A program made the position numbers and the translations under genes. Of a stretch of DNA of 64,000 nt, positions 44,089 to 55,900 are shown one piece after another. Each line of letters starts with the position of its first letter. Position 1 is the first letter of the stretch. Source of the stretch: a bacterium (GTDB taxonomy: Bacteria > Myxococcota > UBA727 > JAUIJE01); NCBI GenBank assembly GCA_030431455.1, contig JAUIJE010000007.1, positions 372,001 to 436,000 of the forward strand, written 5' to 3'. Under the pieces are notes generated by a model. It searched no databases. It had not been told where the DNA came from and worked only from the letters and a program-made list of their open reading frames with translations.

Positions 44089-45243
44089 TCAGCCATGGGC
44101 GGCGAGGACCTCGCGGGCGATCACGATGCGCTGGACCTCGCTGGTGCCTTCGTAGATGCGCGTGACCCGCGCGTCCCGGTAGAGCCGCTCGATGGGGTAG
44201 TCCTCGACGTAGCCGTAGCCCCCATGCAATTGCAACATGCGGTCCACGATGCGGCCGCAGGACTCGGTGGCCCAGAGCTTGGCCATGGACGAGGCTTTGC
44301 TCGACCGGCCGGTGCGGGCGTTCTCGTCGGCGGCGCGGAGCATGAGCAGCCAGGCCGCGTCGAGCTCCTGGCGCGAGTCCGCGATGGCGAACTGCGACGC
44401 CTGAAAGGTCGTCACCGGGGTGCCGAACGCTTTGCGCTCGAGCGCGTAGCGCACGCCCTCGTCGATGGCGGCTTCGGCGATGCCGATGGCCTGGGCGGCG
44501 ATGCCGATGCGCCCGCCGTCAAGGCCCGCGAGGGCGATCTTGTAGCCCTCGCCGAGGTCGCCGATCATGTTGCGCGCGGGCACCCGGCAGCCTTCGAACA
44601 CCAACGGCACGGTGTTGGAGCTGCGCAGGCCCATCTTGCGCTCGGGCTCGCCCACGGTGAGGCCCGGCGTGCCCCGCTCGACGAGGAAACACGTGATGTT
44701 GCGGCCCTCGCCCTCGGTCCGCGCGAACACGATGTGAAATGGGGCATAGCCACCGTTGGTGATCCACTGCTTGGCCCCGTCGATGACGTAGTCATCGCCG
44801 TCTCGTCGGGCGGTGGTGGACAGGGCCGCGGCGTCCGACCCCGCGCCGGGCTCGCTCAGGCAAAAACTCCCCGCGCCGCTCTTGCCGAGCAGGTAGGGCG
44901 CGAGGTGTGCTTTTTTCTGCTCGTCGTTGCCGAACCGCGAGAGCACATCCGCGGCGAGGTTGCACACCGCGCAGGTGACCGCGGTGGACGCGCAGGCTTT
45001 GGCCAGCGCGGCGATGACCAGGCCGTAACTGACCATGTCCGCTTCCGAGCCCCCGTCGTCGGCCGGCACCTTGATGCCGAGCAGGCCGAGCTCGCCGAGC
45101 TTCTGCACGATGTCGGCGGGGAACGTATGGGTCCGGTCGCGCTCGGCCGCGGAGGGCGCCACCTGGTGGGTGGCGAACTGCTCCGCGGTCTGGGCGATCA
45201 GCTTCTGCTCCTCGGTGAGCAGGTCGGCAAAGGGCAACGCCAT
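44089..45243 (-). CDS. Acyl-CoA dehydrogenase
   Basis: The 384-residue FAD enzyme oxidises acyl-CoA to trans-2-enoyl-CoA, passing electrons to electron-transfer flavoprotein. The three-domain layout is clear: helical N-terminus, middle beta domain (FCLSEPGAGSDAAAL, KQWITNG), and C-terminal helices with the catalytic Glu in YEGTSEVQRIVIA. Length is typical. It is the last gene of an operon that starts at the thiolase. The next gene upstream is a second, similar dehydrogenase, and the pair presumably covers different chain lengths or branched substrates (inference). Confidence 0.95.
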   Translation of the reverse strand: MALPFADLLTEEQKLIAQTAEQFATHQVAPSAAERDRTHTFPADIVQKLGELGLLGIKVPADDGGSEADMVSYGLVIAALAKACASTAVTCAVCNLAADVLSRFGNDEQKKAHLAPYLLGKSGAGSFCLSEPGAGSDAAALSTTARRDGDDYVIDGAKQWITNGGYAPFHIVFARTEGEGRNITCFLVERGTPGLTVGEPERKMGLRSSNTVPLVFEGCRVPARNMIGDLGEGYKIALAGLDGGRIGIAAQAIGIAEAAIDEGVRYALERKAFGTPVTTFQASQFAIADSRQELDAAWLLMLRAADENARTGRSSKASSMAKLWATESCGRIVDRMLQLHGGYGYVEDYPIERLYRDARVTRIYEGTSEVQRIVIAREVLAAHG

Positions 45244-45256
45244 GGTCCGCTCCTCG

Positions 45257-46402
45257 TCAGCCGTAGGCTTTGAGCACTTGGCCGGCGATGACCAACCGCT
45301 GAATCTCGCTCGTGCCTTCGTAAATCTCGGTGATGCGCGCGTCGCGGTAGTGCCGCTCGACCGGGTACTCGGTGACGTAGCCGTTGCCGCCAAAGATTTG
45401 GATCGCTTGGTGGGCGACGAACGTCGACGTCTCCGAAGCGGCGAGTTTGGCCATGGCCGCTTCTTTGGTGTAGCGGCCGCCTTGGTCCTTGAGCATCGCC
45501 GCCCGCCAGGTCAAAAGCCGCGCGGCCTCGAGCCGGGTGGCCATGTCCGCGAGCTTGAACTGGATGGCCTGCAGCTTGGCGATGGGCGCGCCGAAGGCTT
45601 GGCGCTCCAGGGCATAGCCGGTGGCGGCGTCGAGGGCGGCCTGGGCGATGCCGAGGGCCTGGCTGGCAATGCCAATGCGTCCGCCGTCCAAGGTCCCCAT
45701 GGCGATCTTGAAGCCAAACCCGGGCTCGCCCAGCATGCTGTCCTTGGGGAGCTTGCAGTCTTCAAAGATGAGGTTGCACGTCGAGGACGCGCGGATGCCG
45801 AGCTTGTCCTCTTTTTTGCCCAGGCTGAGCCCAGGGGTGGGCATCGGCACCAAGAACGCGCTGATGCCTTTGTGCTTGAGCGCGCGGTCGGTGGTGGCGA
45901 ACACGATGGCCGCGTCCGCCTCGTAGCCGTTGGTGATCCAGCTCTTGGTGCCGTTGAGCAGCCAGTGGTCGCCTTTGTCCTCGGCCACGGTGCGGGCCGC
46001 GCCGGCGTCGGAGCCGTTGCCCGGCTCGGACAGCGCGAAGCAGCCGAGCTTTTCCCCCGACGCGAACGGCTTGAGCCAGGTCTCCTTCTGGGCGTCGGTG
46101 GCGTACTTGCTGACCGGGTCGCAGTACAGGGAGTTGTTGACGCTCATGATCACGCCGGTCGACGCGCAGCCGCGCGAAATCTCTTCCATGGCGATGGCGT
46201 AGGCGAGGTTGTCGAGGCCGGTGCCGCCCCACTCCTCGGGCACGGCCACGCCCATCAGGCCGAGCTCGACGAGCTTTTGCACCTGCTCCTTGGGGTAGCG
46301 GTGTTCGCGATCGCATTCCGCCGCCTTGGGGGCGAGTTCTTTGTCGGCGAGGGCGCGGCAGGTGCTGCGCAACATGTCGTGGGTTTCGGAGAGCTCAAAC
46401 AT
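45257..46402 (-). CDS. Short-chain acyl-CoA dehydrogenase (butyryl-CoA type)
   Basis: The 381-residue enzyme resembles butyryl-CoA dehydrogenases: [12 protein letters not shown] in the middle domain, [33 protein letters not shown], and the catalytic Glu in [17 protein letters not shown]. It would interconvert butanoyl-CoA and crotonyl-CoA using FAD and ETF. It lies between the crotonase-type gene (33 bp upstream in the operon) and the second dehydrogenase. etfA and etfB are not in the window. Confidence 0.95.
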   Translation of the reverse strand: MFELSETHDMLRSTCRALADKELAPKAAECDREHRYPKEQVQKLVELGLMGVAVPEEWGGTGLDNLAYAIAMEEISRGCASTGVIMSVNNSLYCDPVSKYATDAQKETWLKPFASGEKLGCFALSEPGNGSDAGAARTVAEDKGDHWLLNGTKSWITNGYEADAAIVFATTDRALKHKGISAFLVPMPTPGLSLGKKEDKLGIRASSTCNLIFEDCKLPKDSMLGEPGFGFKIAMGTLDGGRIGIASQALGIAQAALDAATGYALERQAFGAPIAKLQAIQFKLADMATRLEAARLLTWRAAMLKDQGGRYTKEAAMAKLAASETSTFVAHQAIQIFGGNGYVTEYPVERHYRDARITEIYEGTSEIQRLVIAGQVLKAYG

Positions 46403-46435
46403 GCGTCGAATCCAATGCTGCAGGAGGGTCGAGGG

Positions 46436-47218
46436 CTACTTGCGCTGAAAGTGCGGCTTGCGCTTGTCGAGGAACGCGGTGATGCCCTCGCTGGCGTCGT
46501 CGGTGCCGAACATCAAACCAAACGAGTGCTGCTCCAGCCGGTTGGCGGTGCCTTGGTCCGCGTCCTGCCCGTCGTGGATCACCAGCTTGGCGTACTCCAC
46601 CGCGTAGGGGCCTTTCTCGGCGATGTGCTGGGCGGTCTTGACCGCTTCCTCGACGACCTGCTCGGGGCCGAACACCTTGTTGACCAGCCCCACCTCCAGG
46701 GCCTCTTGGGCCTTGGCGATGTGCGCGGTGTAAATGAACTCGCGGGCCTTGCTCACCCCGATGCGGCGCACCAACCGGGCGATGCCGCCAAAGCCGGGGA
46801 TCAACCCGAGGTTGACCTCGACGAGGCCGAGCTTGGCGGTGTCCGCGGCGTAGATGAAGTCGCAGGCCAAGGCGAGTTCGAGCCCGCCCCCGAGGGCGAA
46901 GCCGTTCACCGCGGCGATGACCGGGACCCGGGTCTGTTCGATCTTGTCCATCACCCGGTGGCCGAGGTTGGAGAAGTACTCCGCCTCCGCGGGGCGGAGC
47001 TTCTTCATCGACGCGATGTCGGCGCCGGCCACGAACGCTTTGTCCCCGCAGCCGGTGATGACCGCGGCCCGCACCGAGTCCGCGCCCTCGACGTCGTCGA
47101 GCGCCGAGGAGAGCTCGACGAGAACCTGCCGGTTGAGGGCGTTGAGCACATCGGGGCGGTTGATGGTGATGATGCGGGTGGGCCCGCGGTCGGTGACGAT
47201 CAGCGTCTCGTAAGCCAT
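46436..47218 (-). CDS. Enoyl-CoA hydratase/crotonase
   Basis: The 260-residue enzyme hydrates trans-2-enoyl-CoA to 3-hydroxyacyl-CoA. It shows the crotonase oxyanion-hole elements AGADIASM and the signature NGFALGGGLELALACDFIYAA, followed by the E144/E164-type catalytic glutamates in LGLVEVNLGLIPGFGGIARL. Residue context matches true hydratases. It begins 16 bp after the 3-hydroxyacyl-CoA dehydrogenase stop and is followed by the butyryl-CoA-type dehydrogenase gene, the order expected for a C4 pathway. Confidence 0.95.
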   Translation of the reverse strand: MAYETLIVTDRGPTRIITINRPDVLNALNRQVLVELSSALDDVEGADSVRAAVITGCGDKAFVAGADIASMKKLRPAEAEYFSNLGHRVMDKIEQTRVPVIAAVNGFALGGGLELALACDFIYAADTAKLGLVEVNLGLIPGFGGIARLVRRIGVSKAREFIYTAHIAKAQEALEVGLVNKVFGPEQVVEEAVKTAQHIAEKGPYAVEYAKLVIHDGQDADQGTANRLEQHSFGLMFGTDDASEGITAFLDKRKPHFQRK

Positions 47219-47234
47219 GAGATCCTCGGCGCGC

Positions 47235-48089
47235 TCAGGCGCGGTAGTCGTAAACGCCTCGGCCAGTTTTTTTGCCGAGCCAACCGGCGTCGACGTACTG
47301 GCGAAGCAACGGGCACGGGCGATATTTGGCATCGCCGAGGCCCTGGTGAAGCACGTCCATGATCGCGAGGCAGGTGTCGAGGCCGATGAAGTCCGCGAGG
47401 GTGAGCGGGCCCATGGGCTGATTGGTGCCAAGCTTCATGGTGGTGTCGATGTCCTCGGCCGAGCCCACGCCTTCCATCAGCGCGTAGAACGCTTCGTTGA
47501 GCATGGGCATGAGGATGCGGTTGGCGATGAAGCCGGGGAAGTCCCGGCTCACCGTCGTGTCCTTGCCCATGCGTTCGGCCAGGGCGGCGGTGGTCCGGTA
47601 GGTCTCGTCCGACGTGCCAATGCCGCGGATGACCTCGACCAGCTTCATGATCGGGACCGGGTTCATGAAGTGCATGCCGATGAATTTCTCGGGACGCGAG
47701 GTGGCGGCGGCGAGCCGGGTGATGGAGATGGACGAGGTGTTGGACGCGAGGATGACCCCCGCGGGCACGACCTCGTCGAGGGACTGGAAGATCAGCTTTT
47801 TCAAAGACTCATCTTCGGTGGCCGCCTCGACGACAAAATCCGATTCTGCGTGACCCGCCACCTCGGTGGAAAACGCCAAGCGCCCGAGCACGGCGTCCTT
47901 GTCCGCCGCGGTCAGCTTCTCCTTTTTCACCAAGCGGTCGAGAGACTTGTCGATCGCGGCCCGGCCACGGTCGAGGGCGTCTTGGTTGAGGTCGGTGCAC
48001 AGCACGTCGATGCCGGCCTGGGCCGCCACCTGGGCGATGCCCGATCCCATCTGTCCTGCGCCCACCACGCCCAATCGCTTCACCGTCAC
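47235..48089 (-). CDS. 3-hydroxybutyryl-CoA dehydrogenase
   Basis: The 284-residue enzyme oxidises 3-hydroxyacyl-CoA with NAD(P)+, or works in reverse in butyrate synthesis. It has the dinucleotide-binding loop [19 protein letters not shown] at the N-terminus, the catalytic His in GMHFMNPVP, and [13 protein letters not shown]. The GTG at 48089 has AGGAGGCAAC directly upstream and is the best start; an extension reaches into the lipoprotein gene. Size and motifs agree with the small (Hbd) type rather than the fused FadB type. It is co-oriented with thiolase and crotonase. Confidence 0.95.
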   Translation of the reverse strand: MTVKRLGVVGAGQMGSGIAQVAAQAGIDVLCTDLNQDALDRGRAAIDKSLDRLVKKEKLTAADKDAVLGRLAFSTEVAGHAESDFVVEAATEDESLKKLIFQSLDEVVPAGVILASNTSSISITRLAAATSRPEKFIGMHFMNPVPIMKLVEVIRGIGTSDETYRTTAALAERMGKDTTVSRDFPGFIANRILMPMLNEAFYALMEGVGSAEDIDTTMKLGTNQPMGPLTLADFIGLDTCLAIMDVLHQGLGDAKYRPCPLLRQYVDAGWLGKKTGRGVYDYRA

Positions 48090-48097
48090 GTTGCCTC

Positions 48098-48739
48098 CTA
48101 CTGCACCAGTGCGCTGTCCACGCACGTCGACGGGCCCTCGAGCACGGGGACCACCCCGGGGTTGCTCGACGGCCCGTTGTATTCGATCTGTACCGCGTTG
48201 CCCTCGTCGGTGACCCCGTCGAGGTAGAACGCCAACTGGCCATCAAAGCCGTTGAAGTCGTAAAACTCGACGCTGCCCGAGACAATGAAACTGGCCGCGG
48301 TGGTCTCCTCGTCGTTCTCGAGATTGGCCCCCGGGGTGTCATCGACATTGGACCCCACGACCACAAACGCGGTCAGGTCGTTGGCGAGGTCGTGCGTCCC
48401 GCCGTCCTTGGCGTCCACCGCTTCATAGACCCCGCCGGCCACCCCATCGACCACACATTGGTTGGTGCCGATCTGACTCAGCACCGTGGCCCCCGGTCGA
48501 CCGATGTACACGTTGACGTGGTGTTCGCCGACGCACCCCTGGGCCGTCACCCGAAGGTCACAGGGCCACCACTCCGCCCTCGAGCCTTCCGAGAGATAGT
48601 CGACCTCGACGCCGCCCACCGCGGTGTTGGAGATGCCGTCGCGCTCGAGGGTGCCGAGCACGCTCAAACGCTCCTCGCCGCCCACCCGGGGGCAGCCACA
48701 CAGGCCCAACGCCACGAGGAGGACAGCGGCCCGCACCAT
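48098..48739 (-). CDS. Lipoprotein inserted in the C4-CoA operon
   Basis: The 213-residue product has a lipoprotein signal (LGLCGC, Cys near 16), then a beta-rich body with four further cysteines (WPCDLRV, AQGCVGE, TNQCVVD and a late STCVD) and acidic loops. I do not recognise the family. The gene begins inside the thiolase stop (ATGA overlap) and ends 8 bp before the 3-hydroxyacyl-CoA dehydrogenase start, so it is embedded in a metabolic operon although its product would be exported. Its role in that operon is unclear; the surrounding genes would make sense without it. Confidence 0.75.
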   Translation of the reverse strand: MVRAAVLLVALGLCGCPRVGGEERLSVLGTLERDGISNTAVGGVEVDYLSEGSRAEWWPCDLRVTAQGCVGEHHVNVYIGRPGATVLSQIGTNQCVVDGVAGGVYEAVDAKDGGTHDLANDLTAFVVVGSNVDDTPGANLENDEETTAASFIVSGSVEFYDFNGFDGQLAFYLDGVTDEGNAVQIEYNGPSSNPGVVPVLEGPSTCVDSALVQ

Positions 48740-49911
48740 CAGCGCTCGACGACCACCGACACCGCCTCGCCGCCGCCGATGCACAACGAGGCCAAGCCGC
48801 GCTTTTTCTGGTCGCGCTTCAGCTGCGCGAGGACCGTGAGCAGCAGACGCGCGCCGCTGCACCCGATGGGGTGGCCCAGCGCGACCGCCCCGCCCCACAC
48901 GTTGACCTTCTCGTGGGGGATGTCGAGCGACTTCATCGTCACCATGGTCACGACGGAGAACGCCTCGTTGATCTCAAACCGGTCGATGTCAGAGACCTTG
49001 AGCCCGGCTTTTCCGAGGTTGCGTTCGATCGCCCCCGCGGGGGCGGTGGTGAAGTACTCGGGCGCGTGGGCGTAGGTACCGTCGGCGACCCAGCGGCCGA
49101 TGATCGGCGCGTTGCGCTTTTCCGCTTCTTCGCGGCTCATGAGGATGAGCGCGGCCGCCCCGTCGTTGATCTTGCTCGCGTTGGCCGCGGTGACGGTGCC
49201 GTCTTTGGCGAACGCCGCGCGCAACCCGGGCATCTTGTCCGGGCGGTAGTTGGCCGGCTCCTCGTCTTGCTCGACGGTGACGGTGGATTTGCGGCTCTTG
49301 ACCTCGACGGGGACGATCTCGTTTTTGAGCCAGCCTTCGCTCTGCGCTTTTTGCGCGCGCTCGTAGCTCTCTTTGGCGAACGCGTCCTGCTCCTCACGGC
49401 TGAAGTTGTTCTCCCGGGCGCAGAGGTCGCCGAAGTTGCCCATGTGGGCGTTGCCGTAGGGGTCCCAGAGCCCGTCGTGGATCATCAAGTCCAGCGCGGT
49501 CTGGTTGCCCATGCGCATGCCGCCGCGCGCGGTGGGCAAGGCGTAGGGCGCGTTGCTCATCGATTCCATGCCCCCGGCGACGACGATGTCGGCATCGCCG
49601 AGTTTGATCGCTTGGGCGGCGAGCATCGCGGCCTTGAGGCCGCTGCCGCACACCTTGTTGATCGTCATGCAGGGCGTGGTGTTGGGCAGGCCGGCGTACA
49701 GCGCGGCTTGGCGCGCGGGGGCTTGGCCGACGCCACCGGTGAGCACCTCCCCCATGATGACCTCATCGACCTCGTCCTTGTTGACCTGGGCCCGCGACAG
49801 CGCAGCTTCGATCGCCACCGCGCCGAGCTTTGGCGCCGACATGGTCGACAACGCGCCTTGAAAAGAACCGATGGGGGTGCGGGCTCCGCCCACGATGACC
49901 ACGTCACGCAT
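48739..49911 (-). CDS. Acetyl-CoA acetyltransferase (thiolase)
   Basis: The 390-residue enzyme condenses two acetyl-CoA or cleaves 3-ketoacyl-CoA. Catalytic features are VCGSGLKA (nucleophilic Cys), the His/Asn of NEAFSVV and GGAVALGHPIGCSGAR, and the late Cys in CIGGGEA. GGAGG precedes the ATG at 49911. It is the first gene of the operon thiolase - lipoprotein - hbd - crotonase - butyryl-CoA-type dehydrogenase - dehydrogenase, capable of converting acetyl-CoA to butanoyl-CoA or the reverse. Direction cannot be decided from sequence alone. Confidence 0.95.
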   Translation of the reverse strand: MRDVVIVGGARTPIGSFQGALSTMSAPKLGAVAIEAALSRAQVNKDEVDEVIMGEVLTGGVGQAPARQAALYAGLPNTTPCMTINKVCGSGLKAAMLAAQAIKLGDADIVVAGGMESMSNAPYALPTARGGMRMGNQTALDLMIHDGLWDPYGNAHMGNFGDLCARENNFSREEQDAFAKESYERAQKAQSEGWLKNEIVPVEVKSRKSTVTVEQDEEPANYRPDKMPGLRAAFAKDGTVTAANASKINDGAAALILMSREEAEKRNAPIIGRWVADGTYAHAPEYFTTAPAGAIERNLGKAGLKVSDIDRFEINEAFSVVTMVTMKSLDIPHEKVNVWGGAVALGHPIGCSGARLLLTVLAQLKRDQKKRGLASLCIGGGEAVSVVVER

Positions 49912-49974
49912 GATGACCTCCTGCAAAGGCGCTAGCATGCGTCAACCAGGGCGAAAAGGTCTTCGCGCGACGGG

Positions 49975-52900
49975 CTACTGCTCCTCGGAAAGCCCCAAAT
50001 CTGTTCGCAAAATCCACATGTTGTCCTTCGCGGTGAACGACAACAGATCGAGGGCCCTTGGGCTCTGCCCGAGCTGGGCCGCCCGCTCCGGGCCCGGCAT
50101 GTCGACCACGCCCGGGACCGGCCCGGCGGCCAACGCGCCGACCACCGAGCCGCTGGCCATCAACGAGAACCGATCCACGGTGCGCCGGGTGGCGGCCAAC
50201 ATGTCCGCCAACCCCGCCTGGTCCTTGAGGTGGTCGCGCGCGATCAACGCCGCGCGCTCGATGACCGCCTCCCCCGCCCGCGACTTGAGGTGGTCGGCCA
50301 TCACGCGCACAGGATCATTGGGGGGCAGCTCGTCGAGCAGCACCGTGCGCAGCACGTAGTACAGCTCGGCCAAGCGGGTCTGGGGCATGAGCTCGGCCAT
50401 CGCGCCATAGAGCCTGGCCACCGCCAACCCGCGGGCGATCCAGGCCGCGCTCAGCCCGTCGGCGTCGGCGATCTGCAGGGGGAGCACGACGACGAACGGG
50501 TCGCCGGGCATCACGTGCAGCCGATCGTCGGCCCCGGCCAGCACCCTCACCTCCCGGCCCGGCAGCAGCGCGTCCAAGCGTTGGCGCAGCGCGTCCGCGC
50601 CCTCGCTCACCTCGTCGAGCGGCCGGCCCAGGGGCGCACTATCGGGGTTGCGCACGAACATGTCCTCGAGCGCGGGGGCGAGCATGCGCAACATTTCTTG
50701 AAGCGGTTCGCCGAACCCGTCGGGGGCCAACTTCTGCACAATGTCGGCCTCGGCCAACGGCTGCAGCGGTCGTTGGGGGGCCGCCGACGCGTCGAGGTGG
50801 TGCCGCTCGAGCACACGGGTGGGGTCGAGCAGCGCGGCCGCCGACGCCAACGCCCGGGCCCGCTCCGCCCGACGCTGCCGCGCGGCGAGCTGCGCGCCAA
50901 TGTCATATACCCGATGCGATTGCGGAACCCGCCGCAGCAGCTGCAACACCCCGGTCTGGGCATGCGCGAACAAGCGCGGAATCTCCGCGTACAGCGACGT
51001 CAGCTCGATGCGGATGTCGATGTTCTCGGGGTCGGCTTGGTGGGCCAAGTACAGAAGCTCTGCCGCCTTCTCGGGTTTGGCCAACTGTTGCCAGAACGCG
51101 CGCCCCGCCTCGAGGGCCAGGGACCGCACTTCGGTTTGGTCTTCGGCGGCTTTGAGGCGCTCTTCGATGAAGGTGACGAGGTTGGCCGGGTCCTCGGCAC
51201 CGCGTGCGGCCACGATGCCCAGACGGGCGAGTTCCGCGTCGCGGGTGCCCTCGTCGTAGGCGTCGCGCAACAGCTGAACCGCCTCGATGTATTTGTGATC
51301 GCCCACGAGGTCTTGGGCCTGAATGCGCAGGGCGAGGACAGGCTCGTCGACGGCGTCGCCGTCGGTGGAGGTGTGGGGGGTCGGGGGCGGCAGGGGGGTC
51401 TTGACCGTACCCTCGAGCAGCGCCGCGCGTTCGCGGTAACTCTGGTCCTGGGTCAGGCGGTACAGGCGTTCGTACACCTCGACCGCTTGTTCCTCGTCGC
51501 CGTTGCGTTCGAGGTACTCCGCGAGGCGGCTCAGCCGCGGCTCGCGGTCCTCGGCTTCGAGGATGCTGTCGAGCCGCTTGAGGGTTGCGATCGCCTTGTC
51601 ATACACGCCGCCCAGCCCGTAGGCCCGTGAGGCCACGTCGAGGACCTCGGGGGCCGAGGGGCGCAGCTCGAGCGCGCGCTCGGCGGTCTGGACCGCGTCT
51701 TCCTTGCGCTCGTGGGCGATGTGCAGCTCGGCGAGGTCGGCGAACACTTTGGCCGCCTTGAGCGGGTCGTCGTGGGCGTCGACCAGGCCGGACAGGGTGT
51801 GCAGGGCGAACTCGGCCGCCGGGTGGTCGCCGGCGCGCAGGGCTTGCCGGGCCATCAACTCGAGGGCGGGTACGTGTTTGGGGTCCTTGCGCAGCACCTG
51901 GCGCAGGCGGTCTTGCGCGTCGTCCCGGTCGAGGAGCAGGGCGCAGTCCGCGCGCATGAACAGCAGGTCGGCCTCGCCCCGGGACCAGTCCTGGGGGTCG
52001 ATGCGATCGAACAGCTCCAATGCTGTTTGGTAGTCGCGCGCGGCGTAGGCCACCGGCGCCAGCCGCAGCAAGGCGGAAGGCTGCTGGGGGTCCAGGTCGA
52101 GCGCGGCCTCGAACGCGTGCCGGGCCTTGACCTCGGCGCCGATCTCGTCGAGCAAAAACGCCCCGTACTCGGACAGGCGTTTGGCCCGCTCCGCGTCTTC
52201 GGTCGCGGCCTCGGCCCAGGCCGCGAACCGGGGCTCGGCCCGCTCGAGCCGGCCGCGCTTGAAATGCAGGTCGCGCACCTGGCGCAACGCGGCGGTGTCG
52301 CCCGGTTCCACGTCGAGCAACGCGGACAGGGCGTCAAGTTGCGCCCCCTCGTCCCCGGCCTCGGCCCAGACCGCGGCCTCCTCCCGCGCGAGCTGGCGGA
52401 TGCGGTCGCCGTCCTCGCTCGCCTCGCGGGCCGCGCGCAATGCCGCTGCATACTGGTCGGGCTCGCCGTCGCCTTGCACCACGTCGAGCAAGCGGTCCCA
52501 CGCCCGGTCCCCGACCTCCTCGTCGCGGGTGGCGGACTCGAACGCGGCCCGCGCCCCGGCCCGGTCGCCGGACACGAGCAGCGCGTCCCCGCGCACCAAC
52601 TGCAGCATCGCGGGCAGGTCCGTGACCCCCGCGGCCTCGGCGCGCTCGAGGATCGCGGGCAGCCCGTCGACGTTGCCGCGCTTGGCCATCAGCTCGCCCT
52701 TCTTGACGAGGATGGACGCGTCGTCGGGCCGGAGCTCCAAGGCCCGGTCCAACGACGCTTCCGCCGCGCGCAAGTCATGGAACTGCCGGTCGTCGATGGT
52801 CGCGATCTCGAGCAAGAACGTGACCGCGGTCTGCGGCTCGTCAGCGACCTCGGCCGCGCGGGACAGCGCGGCGCGCAGCGCCCCGTACGACGAGGTCTCG

Positions 52901-55900
52901 TCCGCGGCCTCGCGCATGAACGCCAATGCTTCTTCATGGTCCGGGGCGAGCTCGAGCACCCGGTGCACGGCCCGGCGGGCCCCGTCGGCATCCGCCAGCT
53001 GCCTCCGGCGCAGGCGGGCCCGCTCCATCCACAGGTGGGCGCGCTCCTTGGCGTCGGAGATGAGCTCAAGCTCTTTTTCGAGCAGCTCATCGACCCGGGC
53101 GTGGTTTTGGTGAGCCCGGTGGAACGCGGTGGCCACCGTGAGCACGCGCTCGTCGGCGATGCCCAACGACAGGGCGCGCTCGGCCAAGGGGCCGGCGCGC
53201 TCGAGATCGCCCAACGCGGAGAGCAGACACGCCGCCTCCCGCGCCGGGGCCGCGGCCGCGATCGCGGGCAGGCCCGGGATGCTCGCCGCGCTCTCGTAGG
53301 CCAAAGCCGCGTCGAGGATGCGCCGGTCGTCGAGGTACCACTCGGCCAAGGCCAGCCGCGACGCGAGGTCCTGCGCGTCCTCGACCGCCTGCCGCTCGAG
53401 GATGCGAATGGCCGCGCCGCGATCGTGGAGTTCTTGTTCGAACAGGCGGGCCCGCTCCAAGGCGATGCCCCGCTTTTTCTCCACCGAGGGCTCGACGTCG
53501 AGGCGCACCTCGAGCACCCGGGCCAAGGCCCGGGCGGCGTGAAGACTGCGCGCCTTTTCTTCGGCCTCGTCGAGGCTCGGCGCGTGGCCCTCGGCCCCGC
53601 TGTCCGCGAGCAGGAAGATCGCCTCTTCCCGATCCCCGAGCTCGAACATGTGGTCCGCGGCCCGCCGGCGCAGCCCGGCCCGGGTCTCGCCGTCGTCGGC
53701 CACATCCGCGGCCCGACGGTAGGCTGCGGCCGCGGCCCGGCGATCGCCGGTGGCCTCGGCGCACTCGGCCCACATCGCCAACACCGCCTCGGTGGGGTCC
53801 CGCTCGGCCGCGGCCGCCAGCAATGCCAATGCAGCCGCCGGCTCCTGCCGGTCGTCGAGGTGGACCCGGGCCCGGCGCAGGAGGGCCTCTTCCCGCTCGT
53901 TCTCCTCGAGGAGGGGCTCGCGGGCTTCGAGCGCGGCCACCAGCTCGTCGGGCCGCTGCGCGACCTCGGCAAAACGCACCCACGCGTCCACCGCGCCCCG
54001 GCGGGCCGGGGCCAGGGCCGCGGCTTGCCGGGCACAAGCCAAAGCCCCGGTGACGTCCTCGAGTTGTTCGGCCCGCAGCCGGGCCCGGTCGAGCCACCGG
54101 TCGACGGCCTCGTCCTGGCCGTCCCGAAGCCGAAGCTCGCGCCCCAAGGACGCGTCGAGGGCCGCGTGGGCCCCGGCCTGTTCGGCCAATGCCTGGATCC
54201 GCCGCTCGGCCTCGAAGGAGGTGCCCCGGGTCGCGAGCTCCAGCAAGGCCACCCCGAGGGCGGCGGTCGGGGACGCGGGCTCTCGCCGCGAGAGTTCTGC
54301 AACTGTCAAAGCGGACGGCAACGGCCCCGCCCCGGGCCGGAGCCCAGGATGCAGGGCCGCCGCGAGCGCGCCCTGCCCCGCGGCGAGCGCCAGCGCGGCC
54401 AGCCCGGCGCGGTCGCCGGGCGACAGGTGCCGGCCCCGGCGCGCGAAGGTCATGCCCAGGCTGATGCGCTGCCCCCGATCCAAGCGGTCCACGAGGGGGC
54501 CGACCCCCGGGTCGGGCTCATCGCCGAACACCAGGGCGCGGTCGTCGGCCCCCGCGTACCCCGCGTCGTCCAGCGACGAGAACAGCGCGAGCAGCCGGCT
54601 GCGTCCCGCCGCGTCGAGGGTGGGGTCCTCGGAGATGGCCGAGGCCACCGCGTGAACGCGCACCTCGAGGTCGGCCAGCGCGGGGTCGGCGGCGAGCCGG
54701 ATGTCGATGGGGGCGTCGGACAGCGAGGCCCCGCTGCGGAGCAGGTAGCGCGCGGCGTCGAGGTGGTGGCCCTGGTTGGTCTCGTCCTCGGCGAGTTCGC
54801 GCCACGCCCGGCGCCGGTCGTCCCGGGACAGCATGCGGGCCCGGTCCAGCAATGTCTCTGGACGAGGCCGGGGCGCGTCGAGGGCGACGTCGCGGAACCG
54901 CAACGCCTGGGCCCGGGCGATCTGCTCGGTGGGGGGCTGGGCCACGGGCGAGGCTTCCCCGTCGAGGGCCAGGGCGGCGCCAAAGAACGCCCGGGCGGAC
55001 TCTGTCCCCCGGTTGGCGACCAAGTTGCGCGCGGCTTTGTCGCGCGGGTCCTGCCGCAGGCGCCAGGCCGCCACCGCCACCGCCATGGCGTCGTCGTCGG
55101 TGCGCATGGCCTTGAACAGCACCCGGTCGACATCCTCCTTGTCGTGGGCGGTGGACTCCGCGACCCGGACGAGCAACGGCAGCGCCGCCGGCCCCACCTG
55201 CTCGGCGACCGAGACCGCGGCCCGGCGCACGTCGTCGTCGTAGGCGGCCAGCGGCAAGCTGAGCAGGCAGGCCATGGCCTCGAGCTCGGCCCGGCCCTCG
55301 GTGAGCAGCGCGGCCGCGCGGAGAGCCTGCGCCCGCCGCTCGTCGAGCGTGGCGCAGGGAATGCGCAACAGGGCCCGGGCCGCGTCGACGGGTTTGCCCT
55401 CTGCTTGCAGCAGCCCCACCAAGCGGTGCTGCAGCGCGGGGTGGGTGAGCGCGCCCCGCTCGTCGGCGAGCGCGAGGATCGCCCGGGCCTCCTCGTCGGG
55501 TACGCGGGACAAGGCCCGGCCCATGTCGTCGGGCGCGTCGGCCGCGCACTGGGCCAGCAAGGGGTGGCGCCCGGCGTTGGCCAGCACCGCCTCGTCGAAG
55601 GCGTCGGCCCGGCCCGCGGCCAGGACCCGGCGGAGGTAGGCGCCCCAGGACGCGTCGTCGTCGCGTTGTTCGGCCAGGGCGCGCAACGCGGCGAGGGCGT
55701 CGTCCTCGGAGCCGGCCCGGGCCGAGGCGCGCGACCACGCTTCGATCAACAGCGACCCCGCGCGGGTCTTGGTGTGCTCCTGGTCGAGGGCGAAACGCCG
55801 GATGACGTCGAGCGAGCCCTGCACCACTTGGTCGGGGGCTTGGTCGAGGGCCACGGCGAGCGCCTCGACCACGCGGTCATCGGCGGCGAACTCGCGCAGG

